Source: Leptospiraceae bacterium (GTDB lineage Bacteria > Spirochaetota > Leptospiria > Leptospirales > Leptospiraceae). From it: 64,000 nucleotides of DNA. Shown piece by piece: positions 57,035 to 64,000 of this stretch. The first letter of the stretch is position 1; every line of letters starts with the position of its first letter. The DNA lies in contig JAKRSH010000033.1 of the NCBI GenBank assembly GCA_022402465.1, positions 62,001-126,000 on the forward strand, given 5' to 3'. A program made the position numbers and the translations under genes. The notes under the pieces were generated by a model. The model saw only the letters and a program-made list of their open reading frames with translations, did no database searches and was not told the origin of the DNA.

Positions 57035-57367
57035 TCAAGAATTCTCAACATAAGTTTCTTCTAGAAAATCTTTGATTTCTTCCAGCTCATAATTGTCTAC
57101 AACCTCATGAAGATGTTCTTCACCTTCAGTATCTTGTTCCAATCGTAGTACGCAAAATCCGCCTACTTCTGAATGAAAGCCATCGGATTCTAGGTTGATT
57201 AAATCGAGATCACCATCTTGTATAGGTGAGGTGAGGAGGTATTCTCTATCTTCAATCGAGAAGGCATAAACAACTTCAACAGAATATTCTCTTCCTAATT
57301 CATCTGAGAATTCAATGACTTCTTTATCAGAGGAAAATTCCGAAAACGGATCATTGGGAATTGCCAT
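57035..57367 (-). CDS. DUF1292-like small acidic protein
   Basis: The 110-residue acidic protein has an Asp/Glu-rich middle (EFSDELGREYSVEVVYAFSIEDREYLLTSP) and ends with LEEIKDFLEETYVEN, resembling the YrzB/DUF1292 family of unknown role. Cytoplasmic, no membrane segment. The start ATG shares a base with the stop codon of the HNH gene, so the two are coupled. Confidence 0.75.
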   Translation of the reverse strand: MAIPNDPFSEFSSDKEVIEFSDELGREYSVEVVYAFSIEDREYLLTSPIQDGDLDLINLESDGFHSEVGGFCVLRLEQDTEGEEHLHEVVDNYELEEIKDFLEETYVENS

Positions 57368-57639
57368 TATGGTTGAAAATCTTGGGGTAGTGAATATTTT
57401 TTCTTATTATTGCAGTCTTTGCATGAGGGTACAAGATTAGCTTTTATAGAAAGTCCGCCTCGAATAATGGGTATTAGATGATCCATGGTTAATTCATTTG
57501 GCTGGAAATGATTACGACAATAATGGCAGATTCCACTCGCTTTTTTATTCTTCCACCAAGATGTATTTTTTAATTCTTTCGCCTTTCTTCTTTCGCGTTG
57601 GATAGTTTCTTCCCCAACCATAGGAGCAAATTCTTGCAA
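57367..57639 (-). CDS. Small HNH-endonuclease-domain protein
   Basis: A compact HNH domain: CHYCRNHFQ, then LTMDHLIPIIRGGLSIKANLVPSCKDCNNKK, with the metal-binding Cys pairs (CxxC twice) and the catalytic His in MDH. The TTG at 57639 is used because AGGAGGG lies nine bases upstream and overlaps the stop codon of the CBS gene; the alternative TTG 57690 would overlap that gene by 37 bases. Its substrate DNA and the reason for this neighbourhood are unknown. Confidence 0.8.
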   Translation of the reverse strand: MQEFAPMVGEETIQRERRKAKELKNTSWWKNKKASGICHYCRNHFQPNELTMDHLIPIIRGGLSIKANLVPSCKDCNNKKKYSLPQDFQP

Positions 57640-57653
57640 ATGATTGAGCCCTC

Positions 57654-58106
57654 CTATTTTCGCAGTTCTTCGTGAGTCTTTAGATACCAACCCGCTAGAT
57701 CCATTAAGGAAACGATTCCTACAACTCTTCCTTCATCTATAATGGGTATGGAATGGATTTGGTAATCAACAAAAATTTTAAGAGCTTCAATGAGATATGC
57801 ATTTGAAGGCAAACTCATAAGATTTTGTTCTTTTACTAATTGCTCTACGGTAGTTCTAAGCATATCTGCATTTGATTCACTAAAGGTATCCTCATAGGAT
57901 ACTTTCATTAAATCATAAGCTGAAATCATATACTTTGGTTTTGTATCTTTCATTACCAGTAAGGCGTGCAATCTGTTCTCTAGCATCAATCTACTAGCCT
58001 TACCAATTAAGTCATCATGGTCTATGGTTATGACCGTTTTGTTCATAACATCGCTAACTTTGACCTTGAGTAATTTTTCTGTACGAGATGATGATTCTGT
58101 ATTCAT
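57654..58106 (-). CDS. Two-CBS-domain protein
   Basis: Two CBS domains fill the 150 residues: VSDVMNKTVITIDHDDLIGKAS and ALLVMKDTKPKYMISAYD form the first, MSLPSNAYLIEALKIFVDYQIHSIPIIDEGRVVGIVSLMDLAG the second. It probably binds an adenine nucleotide. It begins 8 bases after the acyltransferase stop and ends inside the ribosome site of the HNH gene. Confidence 0.9.
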   Translation of the reverse strand: MNTESSSRTEKLLKVKVSDVMNKTVITIDHDDLIGKASRLMLENRLHALLVMKDTKPKYMISAYDLMKVSYEDTFSESNADMLRTTVEQLVKEQNLMSLPSNAYLIEALKIFVDYQIHSIPIIDEGRVVGIVSLMDLAGWYLKTHEELRK

Positions 58107-58114
58107 GGCTGCTC

Positions 58115-58783
58115 CTAAAATTTGAAAATACCTTTCTTCACAAGTTCTAATTGAATATTCGATTGGATACGAAACTTGACGTTATCCGTAACTTCTTTCA
58201 CGAACTTCTCATTTTTTATATCTTTTTTATCGTATTTCTGAAATGAAATAGGCTTCAGGAATTTTATTTTCCACTTAGCTGGTATAGGTAGAAGATTTAA
58301 GGGAATGGGAATTTTGGCACCAAATGATTTCTCAAACCAATTGATGGTTCCAAGGTTGATATAATTTTCCTCTGCACCCAAAATACAAACAGGAACTACA
58401 GTACAATTTGTCATCATAGCAAGAGCAACAAAACCTGGATTAAAATCTGTTAGCTGATACATCTTAATAGAAGGTTTAAAGTTACCATGTTCAGCTTCTG
58501 GAAAAATTATCATTAATTTATTTTTCTTGAGATACTTTATTGCTTTCTTAAAGTCAGGAGGAAAGAAACCAAGCTTCTTAGAGCCATTGCGGAAGAATTC
58601 ATTGGATTCCCAGAATGCATGAGCCATAGTTCTAGGTAGTCGTCTCAATGTTTTAAAAATTTCATAATGCAAAACCGCCGCATCCCAGCCAAGAATTCCA
58701 CTGTGATTCGGTATGAGCATAACTCTACCAGTCTTTGGAACATTTTCCAGACCTTCTACTTCCAACATTGTAAAATCTCTCAA
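58115..58783 (-). CDS. Lysophospholipid acyltransferase (PlsC-like)
   Basis: The catalytic region is VMLIPNHSGILGWDAAVLHYE, with FPEAEHGNFKPSI as motif III and CTVVPVCILGAEE following. This is the LPLAT branch that acylates glycerolipids at the inner membrane. The usual start would be TTG 58783 or ATG 58768, but the frame is open and protein-like for another 33 codons upstream without any ATG, GTG or TTG. A strong ribosome site precedes an ATC at 58882 (see separate entry). The true protein may be 255 residues. Confidence 0.85.
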   Translation of the reverse strand: MRDFTMLEVEGLENVPKTGRVMLIPNHSGILGWDAAVLHYEIFKTLRRLPRTMAHAFWESNEFFRNGSKKLGFFPPDFKKAIKYLKKNKLMIIFPEAEHGNFKPSIKMYQLTDFNPGFVALAMMTNCTVVPVCILGAEENYINLGTINWFEKSFGAKIPIPLNLLPIPAKWKIKFLKPISFQKYDKKDIKNEKFVKEVTDNVKFRIQSNIQLELVKKGIFKF

Positions 58784-58895
58784 ATATTCTGCGTAGATTC
58801 TTGGAAATGCACGAAAGAATATATATTCTGGTGATTTGCCGATTAATTCATGCCATTTGGGAATGGAAAAGATGTCTTTGATAAAAAACCCCTTA
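58784..58895 (-). other. Likely 5' coding extension with non-standard start (ATC) and SD
   Basis: Thirty-three in-frame codons upstream of the acyltransferase start (IKDIFSIPKWHELIGKSPEY, then IFFRAFPRIY) have a protein-like composition, aromatic-rich as in LPLAT N termini. The block begins with ATC at 58882-58880, preceded by six Ts and AAGGGG (58894-58889). No ATG, GTG or TTG codon occurs in it. A frameshift or assembly error is the main alternative. Confidence 0.4.
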
Positions 58896-58986
58896 GATCA
58901 GATTTCCTTATTATGAATTGAAATTCAAAGCATTCTGTAAAGGAAAATTTCTAGGAAAAAACACCATCCTATGAAAATCTGATCTT

Positions 58987-60099
58987 GTGACCCTAGCAAC
59001 CAATCGTCTACTCTATTTGGATAACCTTCGCTCCTTTGCCTTATTGCTGGGTTTGGTTTTTCATTCGGCTATAGTGTATACCGAATCTGTTGGTTATGCT
59101 ATCAAAAGTGTAGAGACTTCTATTTGGTTTGATCATTTCTGTTATTTTATTCATGCATTTCGAATGCCTTTATTTTTCTTCTTATCTGGCTATTTCTCAG
59201 AAATGGTTTGGAGTCGAAAAGGTTGGAAGATTTATCTAAACACAAGATCCACTCGATTGCTTTTGCCCTTTCTTATTGGTGTTTTGTTTTTGGCACCTAT
59301 TCAATATTATATTATGCATAGAAACAAAGCAGGACAGGATTCATATTTAGAATTTTATATCCAAAATTGGATTCGTGGCTTTGACGGATTATCCCATCTT
59401 TGGTTTTTGCAGTATTTGATTTTGTATTGTATCATATTAGTTTTGTTTTCTAATTTGCGAGAAAATTCTTTTTTTCAAAAACTTCCCAATTGGTTGATCT
59501 TCTTCAAATACGCTTGTATATCTTTCTTTATCACCTTACTCACGAACTTGTTTTTTTTAAAAGGGACAAAATTCTTACACATAGATCCTTATTTATTTTT
59601 CTTTTATTTAAGTTTCTTCTTGGTTGGTATTTTTTCTTACAAAAATCAAATTGTGTTTTCAGGAAAAAGCCTAACCAAATTTCAATTGCTTGTTTTATTC
59701 ATCGTTTCATTTGTTCTTTTCATAGTATTCGAATCAATAGAAAAGTCAGATCCTCTTTGGATGAGTCCATTTTGGGGAAGGGAGTTAAAGCGAAGCATGC
59801 ATATCGCTATTGCTTCCTTGGTAGCGTGGAGTTTGATTTATTTATTTATAGAAATATTTCGTAGGATATCTAATTGGGAAAATAAATTCTCTATTTACCT
59901 TAGAGAGAGTAGTTTACCAATTTATTTAATCCATCATCCTATATCATTAGCACTTGCCTTTCTTCTACTGCCAATAGAGATTTCTGTTTTCTATAAATTC
60001 TTTATCCAAACATCCCTTGTATTTTTATTGAGCTTTTGGATTTATGATGTTTTCATTCTTCCTTCAACTTTGATGAGAAAGCTTATGGGAATGAAATAA
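58987..60099 (+). CDS. Acyltransferase family 3 membrane protein
   Basis: The N terminus NRLLYLDNLRSFALLLGLVFHS carries the usual Arg/His region of the OafA/MdoC family, followed by about ten membrane helices and RMPLFFFLSGYF, another family hallmark. It likely transfers acetyl or acyl groups to envelope glycans in the inner membrane. GTG 58987 is the only start near the family N terminus; there is no good ribosome site. Divergent from the acyltransferase operon. Confidence 0.88.
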   Translation: MTLATNRLLYLDNLRSFALLLGLVFHSAIVYTESVGYAIKSVETSIWFDHFCYFIHAFRMPLFFFLSGYFSEMVWSRKGWKIYLNTRSTRLLLPFLIGVLFLAPIQYYIMHRNKAGQDSYLEFYIQNWIRGFDGLSHLWFLQYLILYCIILVLFSNLRENSFFQKLPNWLIFFKYACISFFITLLTNLFFLKGTKFLHIDPYLFFFYLSFFLVGIFSYKNQIVFSGKSLTKFQLLVLFIVSFVLFIVFESIEKSDPLWMSPFWGRELKRSMHIAIASLVAWSLIYLFIEIFRRISNWENKFSIYLRESSLPIYLIHHPISLALAFLLLPIEISVFYKFFIQTSLVFLLSFWIYDVFILPSTLMRKLMGMK

Positions 60100-60143
60100 A
60101 ATGATAAAAAGTAAAGCAGATCTTTACATATTCAAATAGAATT

Positions 60144-60185
60144 TTCTATGCTTGCTTAAGTATTGAAACAAGCACAGAATTTTTT
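60144..60185 (+). terminator. Intrinsic terminator after the acyltransferase-3 gene
   Basis: TTCTATGCTTG pairs with CAAGCACAGAA (10 of 11 bp) around a 14-base loop and is followed by six Ts, 44 bases after the stop codon. Confidence 0.75.
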
Positions 60186-60238
60186 GTCAGAATAAGAATT
60201 TCAAAATCAAGTGGCTAGTTGAATATTGGGTTTAAATT

Positions 60239-60268
60239 AAAAAAAGCCACCTCCTTAAGGGGGTGGCT
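60239..60268 (-). terminator. Intrinsic terminator overlapping the amine oxidase stop
   Basis: AGCCACCTCC and GGGGGTGGCT form a 10-bp GC-rich stem with a TTAA loop. On the minus strand it is followed by a run of six Ts. The stem includes bases of the amine oxidase stop codon. Confidence 0.88.
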
Positions 60269-61586
60269 AGGTAATTTTCCTAACCGCAAGAATCGCACTC
60301 GAAATTGCAGCTTCCATAGTTCCTGAAACTTCCCCTACGTGCTCACCTGCAAAATGTATGGGACCAAAGGAGGAACTCAATTCTTCTTTGATGCCATAAG
60401 TCGAAGGGTTATAAATGGAAACAGCTCCGCTACCAAAACCTTCTCGACTTTGTCCTAAACTAAGGAAGGATGTTGCAACTTTTGCTCCCATCGATTTTGC
60501 AAGAAGTCCTTGTGCTATCGACGAATTAGAATTTTCTAATGCGATTGCTCTTCCTTCAGATATTGTGATTGTTGCATAATTGTTGTTAGATGGTAGTATC
60601 CAATCTATGATTCCTTCTCCTTTTTCTGGACTTAAGATAGGTGTCTCAAGTTCAATGATTTCTTTATGAATTTTTCCATATCCTATTCTAAGTAGTCCAT
60701 AGATTTTTTCTCTAGGCAATCCTGGTTCGAACTTAATTTGAGATACGGCTGGAGCAGGTAGAGTGCAAATCAATTCTTTGGCTTTGAGACGTCGTCCTGA
60801 TTCAAGTATAACTTCTATTCCTTCTTTAGTCTGACTTACAATTACAGCTTTATCAGAGAGAATTATATCATTGGAATTGAGAATATTCACTAGTTTAGAA
60901 ATGATTTGGTAGGCTCCTCCTTCCACCTTATAAAAATTTTGAAATAGAGATTTCTTAGATTCAAGGCTAGATAGAAGAGCATAGGAAGAAATATTTTTAG
61001 AGGACTCACCATAAAATGTTTTAACAACTAAATCCAACTCATCCAATTCCATATCCGAGAAGCCTTGGTAACGTAGGTATCGAAAAAGAGATATTTTATC
61101 GAGACCTTCAATTTGGTTGTTTGGAATTTTGGATTGGTATTCAATTAATTTCTCAAGATTTTCTTTGGATTTCAGACTAAATTTATTCATATCCCAAAGA
61201 GTAGGGCCAGAAGTCCAATTTGGTCTCACTAAGGTTAAACCTAAATTTGCAACAAGCTTTCTTGTTAAACTATGAAAATCACCTATCCATTCTCCACCTA
61301 AATCAAACATACTTTGGTCCTTAGGATTTTGAATACTTAGTATCCTGCCACCAAGTCTAGGGCTTGCTTCTACCAGTTGGATTTGGACACCTTTCTTTTT
61401 CAGAAGATTTGCTGCGTAGAGACCAGAGAGTCCGCCACCTAAAATAATAACAGAATTTGATTTACTAGGATTGGAAGAAGAGTTCGTATTGCTAGTTTGC
61501 CCGAAAAGGTTTTTACTTCGTACACTTAAAGCAGCGAGGGTAGCAAGACCTATGGTTTTAATAAATTTTTTACGGTTAACGATCAT
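60267..61586 (-). CDS. Exported flavin-dependent amine oxidase
   Basis: A FAD-binding fold with SVIILGGGLSGLYAANLLKKKGVQIQLVEASPRLGGRI and the closing FAGEHVGEVSGTMEAAISS motif of monoamine-oxidase-type enzymes, 439 residues. The N terminus, NRKKFIKTIGLATLAALSV, looks like a Tat signal but has Arg-Lys, not two Arg, so export by Tat is possible but unproven. A low-complexity Ser/Asn linker follows. It probably oxidises an amine in the periplasm, making H2O2. Divergent from the DISM gene. Confidence 0.88.
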   Translation of the reverse strand: MIVNRKKFIKTIGLATLAALSVRSKNLFGQTSNTNSSSNPSKSNSVIILGGGLSGLYAANLLKKKGVQIQLVEASPRLGGRILSIQNPKDQSMFDLGGEWIGDFHSLTRKLVANLGLTLVRPNWTSGPTLWDMNKFSLKSKENLEKLIEYQSKIPNNQIEGLDKISLFRYLRYQGFSDMELDELDLVVKTFYGESSKNISSYALLSSLESKKSLFQNFYKVEGGAYQIISKLVNILNSNDIILSDKAVIVSQTKEGIEVILESGRRLKAKELICTLPAPAVSQIKFEPGLPREKIYGLLRIGYGKIHKEIIELETPILSPEKGEGIIDWILPSNNNYATITISEGRAIALENSNSSIAQGLLAKSMGAKVATSFLSLGQSREGFGSGAVSIYNPSTYGIKEELSSSFGPIHFAGEHVGEVSGTMEAAISSAILAVRKIT

Positions 61587-61671
61587 AATTTTTCCTTTTT
61601 AATAGAAAAAGACACAGAAATCATATTTTTTTCTTTGCCAACATGGATTTCTGACATAGTGTTGTCTCGAA

Positions 61672-63750
61672 ATGAGAATCTTCCTGCTATTTTTTCTATT
61701 ACTATTTTCGGGTCTTTTGGCAAACTCACAAGTACCTTTTACATTAAATTCAAGTCTTCAAAAGGAAGATCTCACTTCAGTTCTTTCTATCCATGAAGAT
61801 AAAGTGGGTAAGCTTGAAGTTTCTGATCTCAAAGAGCAGTTCTTTACTCCGCTTACTGAGTCAAACATGGGCTATTCCGACTCAACCTTTTGGGTAGAAT
61901 TACCTGTAAGGAATCCAGATTCTACTTCAAAGAAATGGTATCTTGTTTATGAATCCTCCGTAATTGATCGTATTGAGCTCTATCGAAAAGGAGAAAAGCA
62001 GCCTTTACTAATATTAGGAGACCAAGTAGCCTTTGGAAATCGAAGTGTTGATTATCGATTTCCAACTTTTGCATTAGAAGAAAAGGCCAAATCTGAAACT
62101 ATCTATTATTTAAAAATCAAATCCCAATCTACCATCCCTATCCAAATCTACGCCTACTCTGAGATTGATTTAATTAATTTCATATCTTCTGAACAAATCG
62201 TACTTGGATTGTATTATGGATGGATGTTTGTAATGGTTTTATATAATTTATTTCTTTATATTTCAACTCGTTACAAATCCTATATCTACTATGTTTTATT
62301 TATTTGGAGTTTTTCTTTCTTCCAATTCATTTTGAATGGTTTAGGTTTTCAATTTTTATGGCCGAACTCGTTCTATTGGGCCAATACTAGCCTTTTAGTA
62401 TTTATGATTATGGCAACACTCACAGGATCTATGTTTGCTGCAAATTTTTTGAAATCACGACAAGTGTTCTGGCTTTATAGAATTTATGAGAGCATATGGG
62501 TTCTGGGTTTTATTCTTTTAGTATTATCCTTTTTTATTTCCTATTCTATTAGTATCAAATTATCAACCTATTACGCAGGTCTTGTTGCCTTACTTTTAAT
62601 ATTCAATGCAATATACGCTTGGAATATAGATATTAAGCAAGCTAAAATCTTTTCCTTGGCTTTTGGAGTCTTCATCCTTGGTGTAATTCTCTTTACTTTG
62701 AAATCAACAGGAATTCTTCCTACGAATATTTATACGAGTTGGACAATCCAAATAGGATCAGCCTTAGTCGTTCTACTCTTGTCTCTTGGGCTTGCCGACA
62801 AAATCAATGAACTTTCAGGTGATTTAAAAATCCGTGTGGATGAATTAGGCGAACTCAATGCAAAGTTAAACCAAAGTGAAAGAAGATTCCGTGAACTCTT
62901 TCATGGAGTAGGTGATATTATTTTCGTTTTGGATTCAAATTGGAATTTTATAGATGTAAATCGAGCTGTTACTAAACACATGGGTTTTAAACAAGATGAG
63001 ATTAAGGGTAAAAATATACTAGAGTTCATTTATAAGAATAAAGGAATCAATGATACCTACAATCGAATCTTTGTTATGGAAAAGTTGGAAGAACTGATGG
63101 AGACTGGAACGCCAGTCGAATTCCAATCTGAGTTTCGTCAGAAATATGTTATGGAACCCAAGGAACTTTATCTTAAGTTGCAATTTGTTGAATTGGATGA
63201 GACTAAGGAAATCTTAGGAACGGCATCGGTGATCATTGAAGATGTTCTAAACCGCTATATAAAATCTGAACGCATCTCTTTCGGAATCAATAACTACCTT
63301 CGCAATGCGGAAATCTTCAGTCAGAAACTAACATCTCATATTTCTAAGTTTTCCGACAATGATACCGCTCTTGCCGTCAAAACCTCCCTTAGGGAAATTA
63401 TAATCAATGCGATTGAACATGGAAATCTGAATATTACTTTTGATGAAAAAACTAAGGCTATGAGTGATGGAAACTATTTATCATTTATTCAGCAGAGACA
63501 AGAAGATCCACGTTATAGAGATAAGACCGTTAATATTGAATACGTCCTCGATACGAAGAAAGTTGCTTTTCGCATAACAGATGAGGGCAATGGTTTTGAT
63601 CATAAGAAGACTATGGAAACTAAGTTGGATAAACTCAACCAAGAGAACATACAACATGGACGAGGAATCATGATGACTAAGGATGTATTTGATATAATTG
63701 AATATAATGATATAGGAAACCAAGTCAGTTTAGTTAAATACTTTCGATAA
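61672..63750 (+). CDS. 7TMR-DISM receptor with PAS and RsbW-like ATPase domain
   Basis: Order: signal peptide, DISMED2 beta domain (about 25-165, MGYSDSTFWVELPV and DYRFPTFALEEK), seven membrane helices (about 180-375), a coiled coil, a PAS domain (about 400-500, FHGVGDIIFVLDSNWNFIDVNRAV), and a C-terminal ATPase of the anti-sigma type (SLREIIINAIEHGN, ITDEGNGFD, HGRGIMMTKDVFD). There is no His phosphorylation domain, so it acts like RsbW, not a kinase of the usual form, and may bind or phosphorylate an anti-anti-sigma protein. It parallels the DISM-phosphatase at 33-35 kb. Confidence 0.9.
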   Translation: MRIFLLFFLLLFSGLLANSQVPFTLNSSLQKEDLTSVLSIHEDKVGKLEVSDLKEQFFTPLTESNMGYSDSTFWVELPVRNPDSTSKKWYLVYESSVIDRIELYRKGEKQPLLILGDQVAFGNRSVDYRFPTFALEEKAKSETIYYLKIKSQSTIPIQIYAYSEIDLINFISSEQIVLGLYYGWMFVMVLYNLFLYISTRYKSYIYYVLFIWSFSFFQFILNGLGFQFLWPNSFYWANTSLLVFMIMATLTGSMFAANFLKSRQVFWLYRIYESIWVLGFILLVLSFFISYSISIKLSTYYAGLVALLLIFNAIYAWNIDIKQAKIFSLAFGVFILGVILFTLKSTGILPTNIYTSWTIQIGSALVVLLLSLGLADKINELSGDLKIRVDELGELNAKLNQSERRFRELFHGVGDIIFVLDSNWNFIDVNRAVTKHMGFKQDEIKGKNILEFIYKNKGINDTYNRIFVMEKLEELMETGTPVEFQSEFRQKYVMEPKELYLKLQFVELDETKEILGTASVIIEDVLNRYIKSERISFGINNYLRNAEIFSQKLTSHISKFSDNDTALAVKTSLREIIINAIEHGNLNITFDEKTKAMSDGNYLSFIQQRQEDPRYRDKTVNIEYVLDTKKVAFRITDEGNGFDHKKTMETKLDKLNQENIQHGRGIMMTKDVFDIIEYNDIGNQVSLVKYFR

Positions 63751-63792
63751 AAAAATTGAGAAAATAAAGTTCTATTGATTTTCTGAAAAATT

Positions 63793-64000
63793 ATGAGAAA
63801 ATTAATTATCTCAGGTTTATTTTTCGTTTTATTGTTTTTTCTCTAACTGCATTCCTTTCAAGGAGAGCGAATTAGATTCCAATTCAGCCTTGAGTTGGCT
63901 TTACCAGCTCTACCTCCTTAACAGAATCAATAATGGCATTAATTATTATGTGATTGATACAGAAGCTCGTTCACCCTACTATCCTGGGATCTACTACACT
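63793..64000 (+). pseudogene. Frameshifted lipoprotein gene, cut by window end
   Basis: From ATG 63793 the frame gives MRKLIISGLFFVLLFFL and stops at 63844. A run of six Ts lies at 63835-63840; with five, the reading would continue as LLFFSNCIPFKESELDS, a perfect lipobox, and then stay open to the window end. The gene is thus a lipoprotein broken by one extra T, either a real phase-off state, a decayed gene or a sequencing error. The family of the mature part (LSWLYQLYLLNRINNG) was not recognised. Confidence 0.6.

Overview
The window looks like chromosomal DNA of a spirochaete of the family Leptospiraceae, most likely a Leptospira species. The evidence is AT-rich sequence, many lipoproteins with relaxed spirochaetal lipoboxes (often Asn or Ser just before the lipid Cys), 7TMR-DISM receptors fused to SpoIIE-type phosphatases or ATPase domains, and FecR-domain proteins next to class III cyclases. 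The environmental-sensing genes (bacteriophytochrome, MCP, MASE1 phosphatase) hint at a free-living rather than strictly host-bound lineage; that last point is inference. No tRNA, rRNA, CRISPR array, phage or insertion sequence was seen.

Layout. 1-2.8 kb: the end of a TonB-dependent receptor, a Cys-rich lipoprotein, a Blc lipocalin and thioredoxin. 2.8-3.7 kb: a gene-poor stretch with a decayed coding remnant. 3.7-9.6 kb: an envelope cluster of a beta-helix protein, a two-haem c-type cytochrome lipoprotein, a DsbA-like lipoprotein, a discoidin-like lipoprotein and a further lipoprotein. 9.7-12.7 kb: FecR-domain protein and adenylate/guanylate cyclase. 13-15.3 kb: a YihQ-like GH31 lipoprotein. 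15.4-18.5 kb: MCP, SCO1-like protein and a J-domain protein. 18.5-23.4 kb: acyl-CoA dehydrogenase, two carriers, and a TetR regulator divergent from a thioesterase with a matching pair of 21-bp palindromes between them. 23.4-28 kb: MASE1-SpoIIE phosphatase, DASS transporter, lipoprotein, CAP-domain lipoprotein. 28-30.7 kb: bacteriophytochrome kinase and a single-domain response regulator. 30.8-33 kb: an aberrant archaeal-like family-B DNA polymerase. 33-36.6 kb: DISM-SpoIIE phosphatase, a HepT-like small protein and ilvC. 36.7-48.5 kb: histidine kinase, rsgA, NAPE-PLD-like hydrolase, NhaD-like antiporter, aromatic amino acid lyase, XPB helicase, aminotransferase, SH3-like protein, alpha/beta hydrolase. 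48.5-53 kb (minus): D-aminoacylase-like hydrolase, UspA, CBS protein, sodium:solute symporter. 53-57 kb: acyl-CoA ligase, acyl-CoA dehydrogenase and MaoC hydratase. 57-59 kb (minus): acyltransferase, CBS protein, HNH protein, DUF1292-like protein. 59-64 kb: membrane acyltransferase, flavin amine oxidase, DISM-PAS-ATPase sensor and a frameshifted lipoprotein cut by the window end.

How it fits together. Signal transduction dominates: a cyclase, an MCP, a light-sensing kinase, two PP2C phosphatases and one RsbW-like ATPase receptor that could belong to partner-switching circuits. Two groups handle acyl-CoA chemistry (18.5-23.4 and 53-57 kb). The observations most worth following are the DNA polymerase with degraded exonuclease and altered polymerase motifs, the beta-helix/cytochrome/DsbA lipoprotein cluster, the HepT-like protein lacking its catalytic motif, the GH31 enzyme lacking the sulfonate-binding Arg, the HL-type ammonia-lyase, the TetR operator pair, and a possible ATC-initiated acyltransferase.
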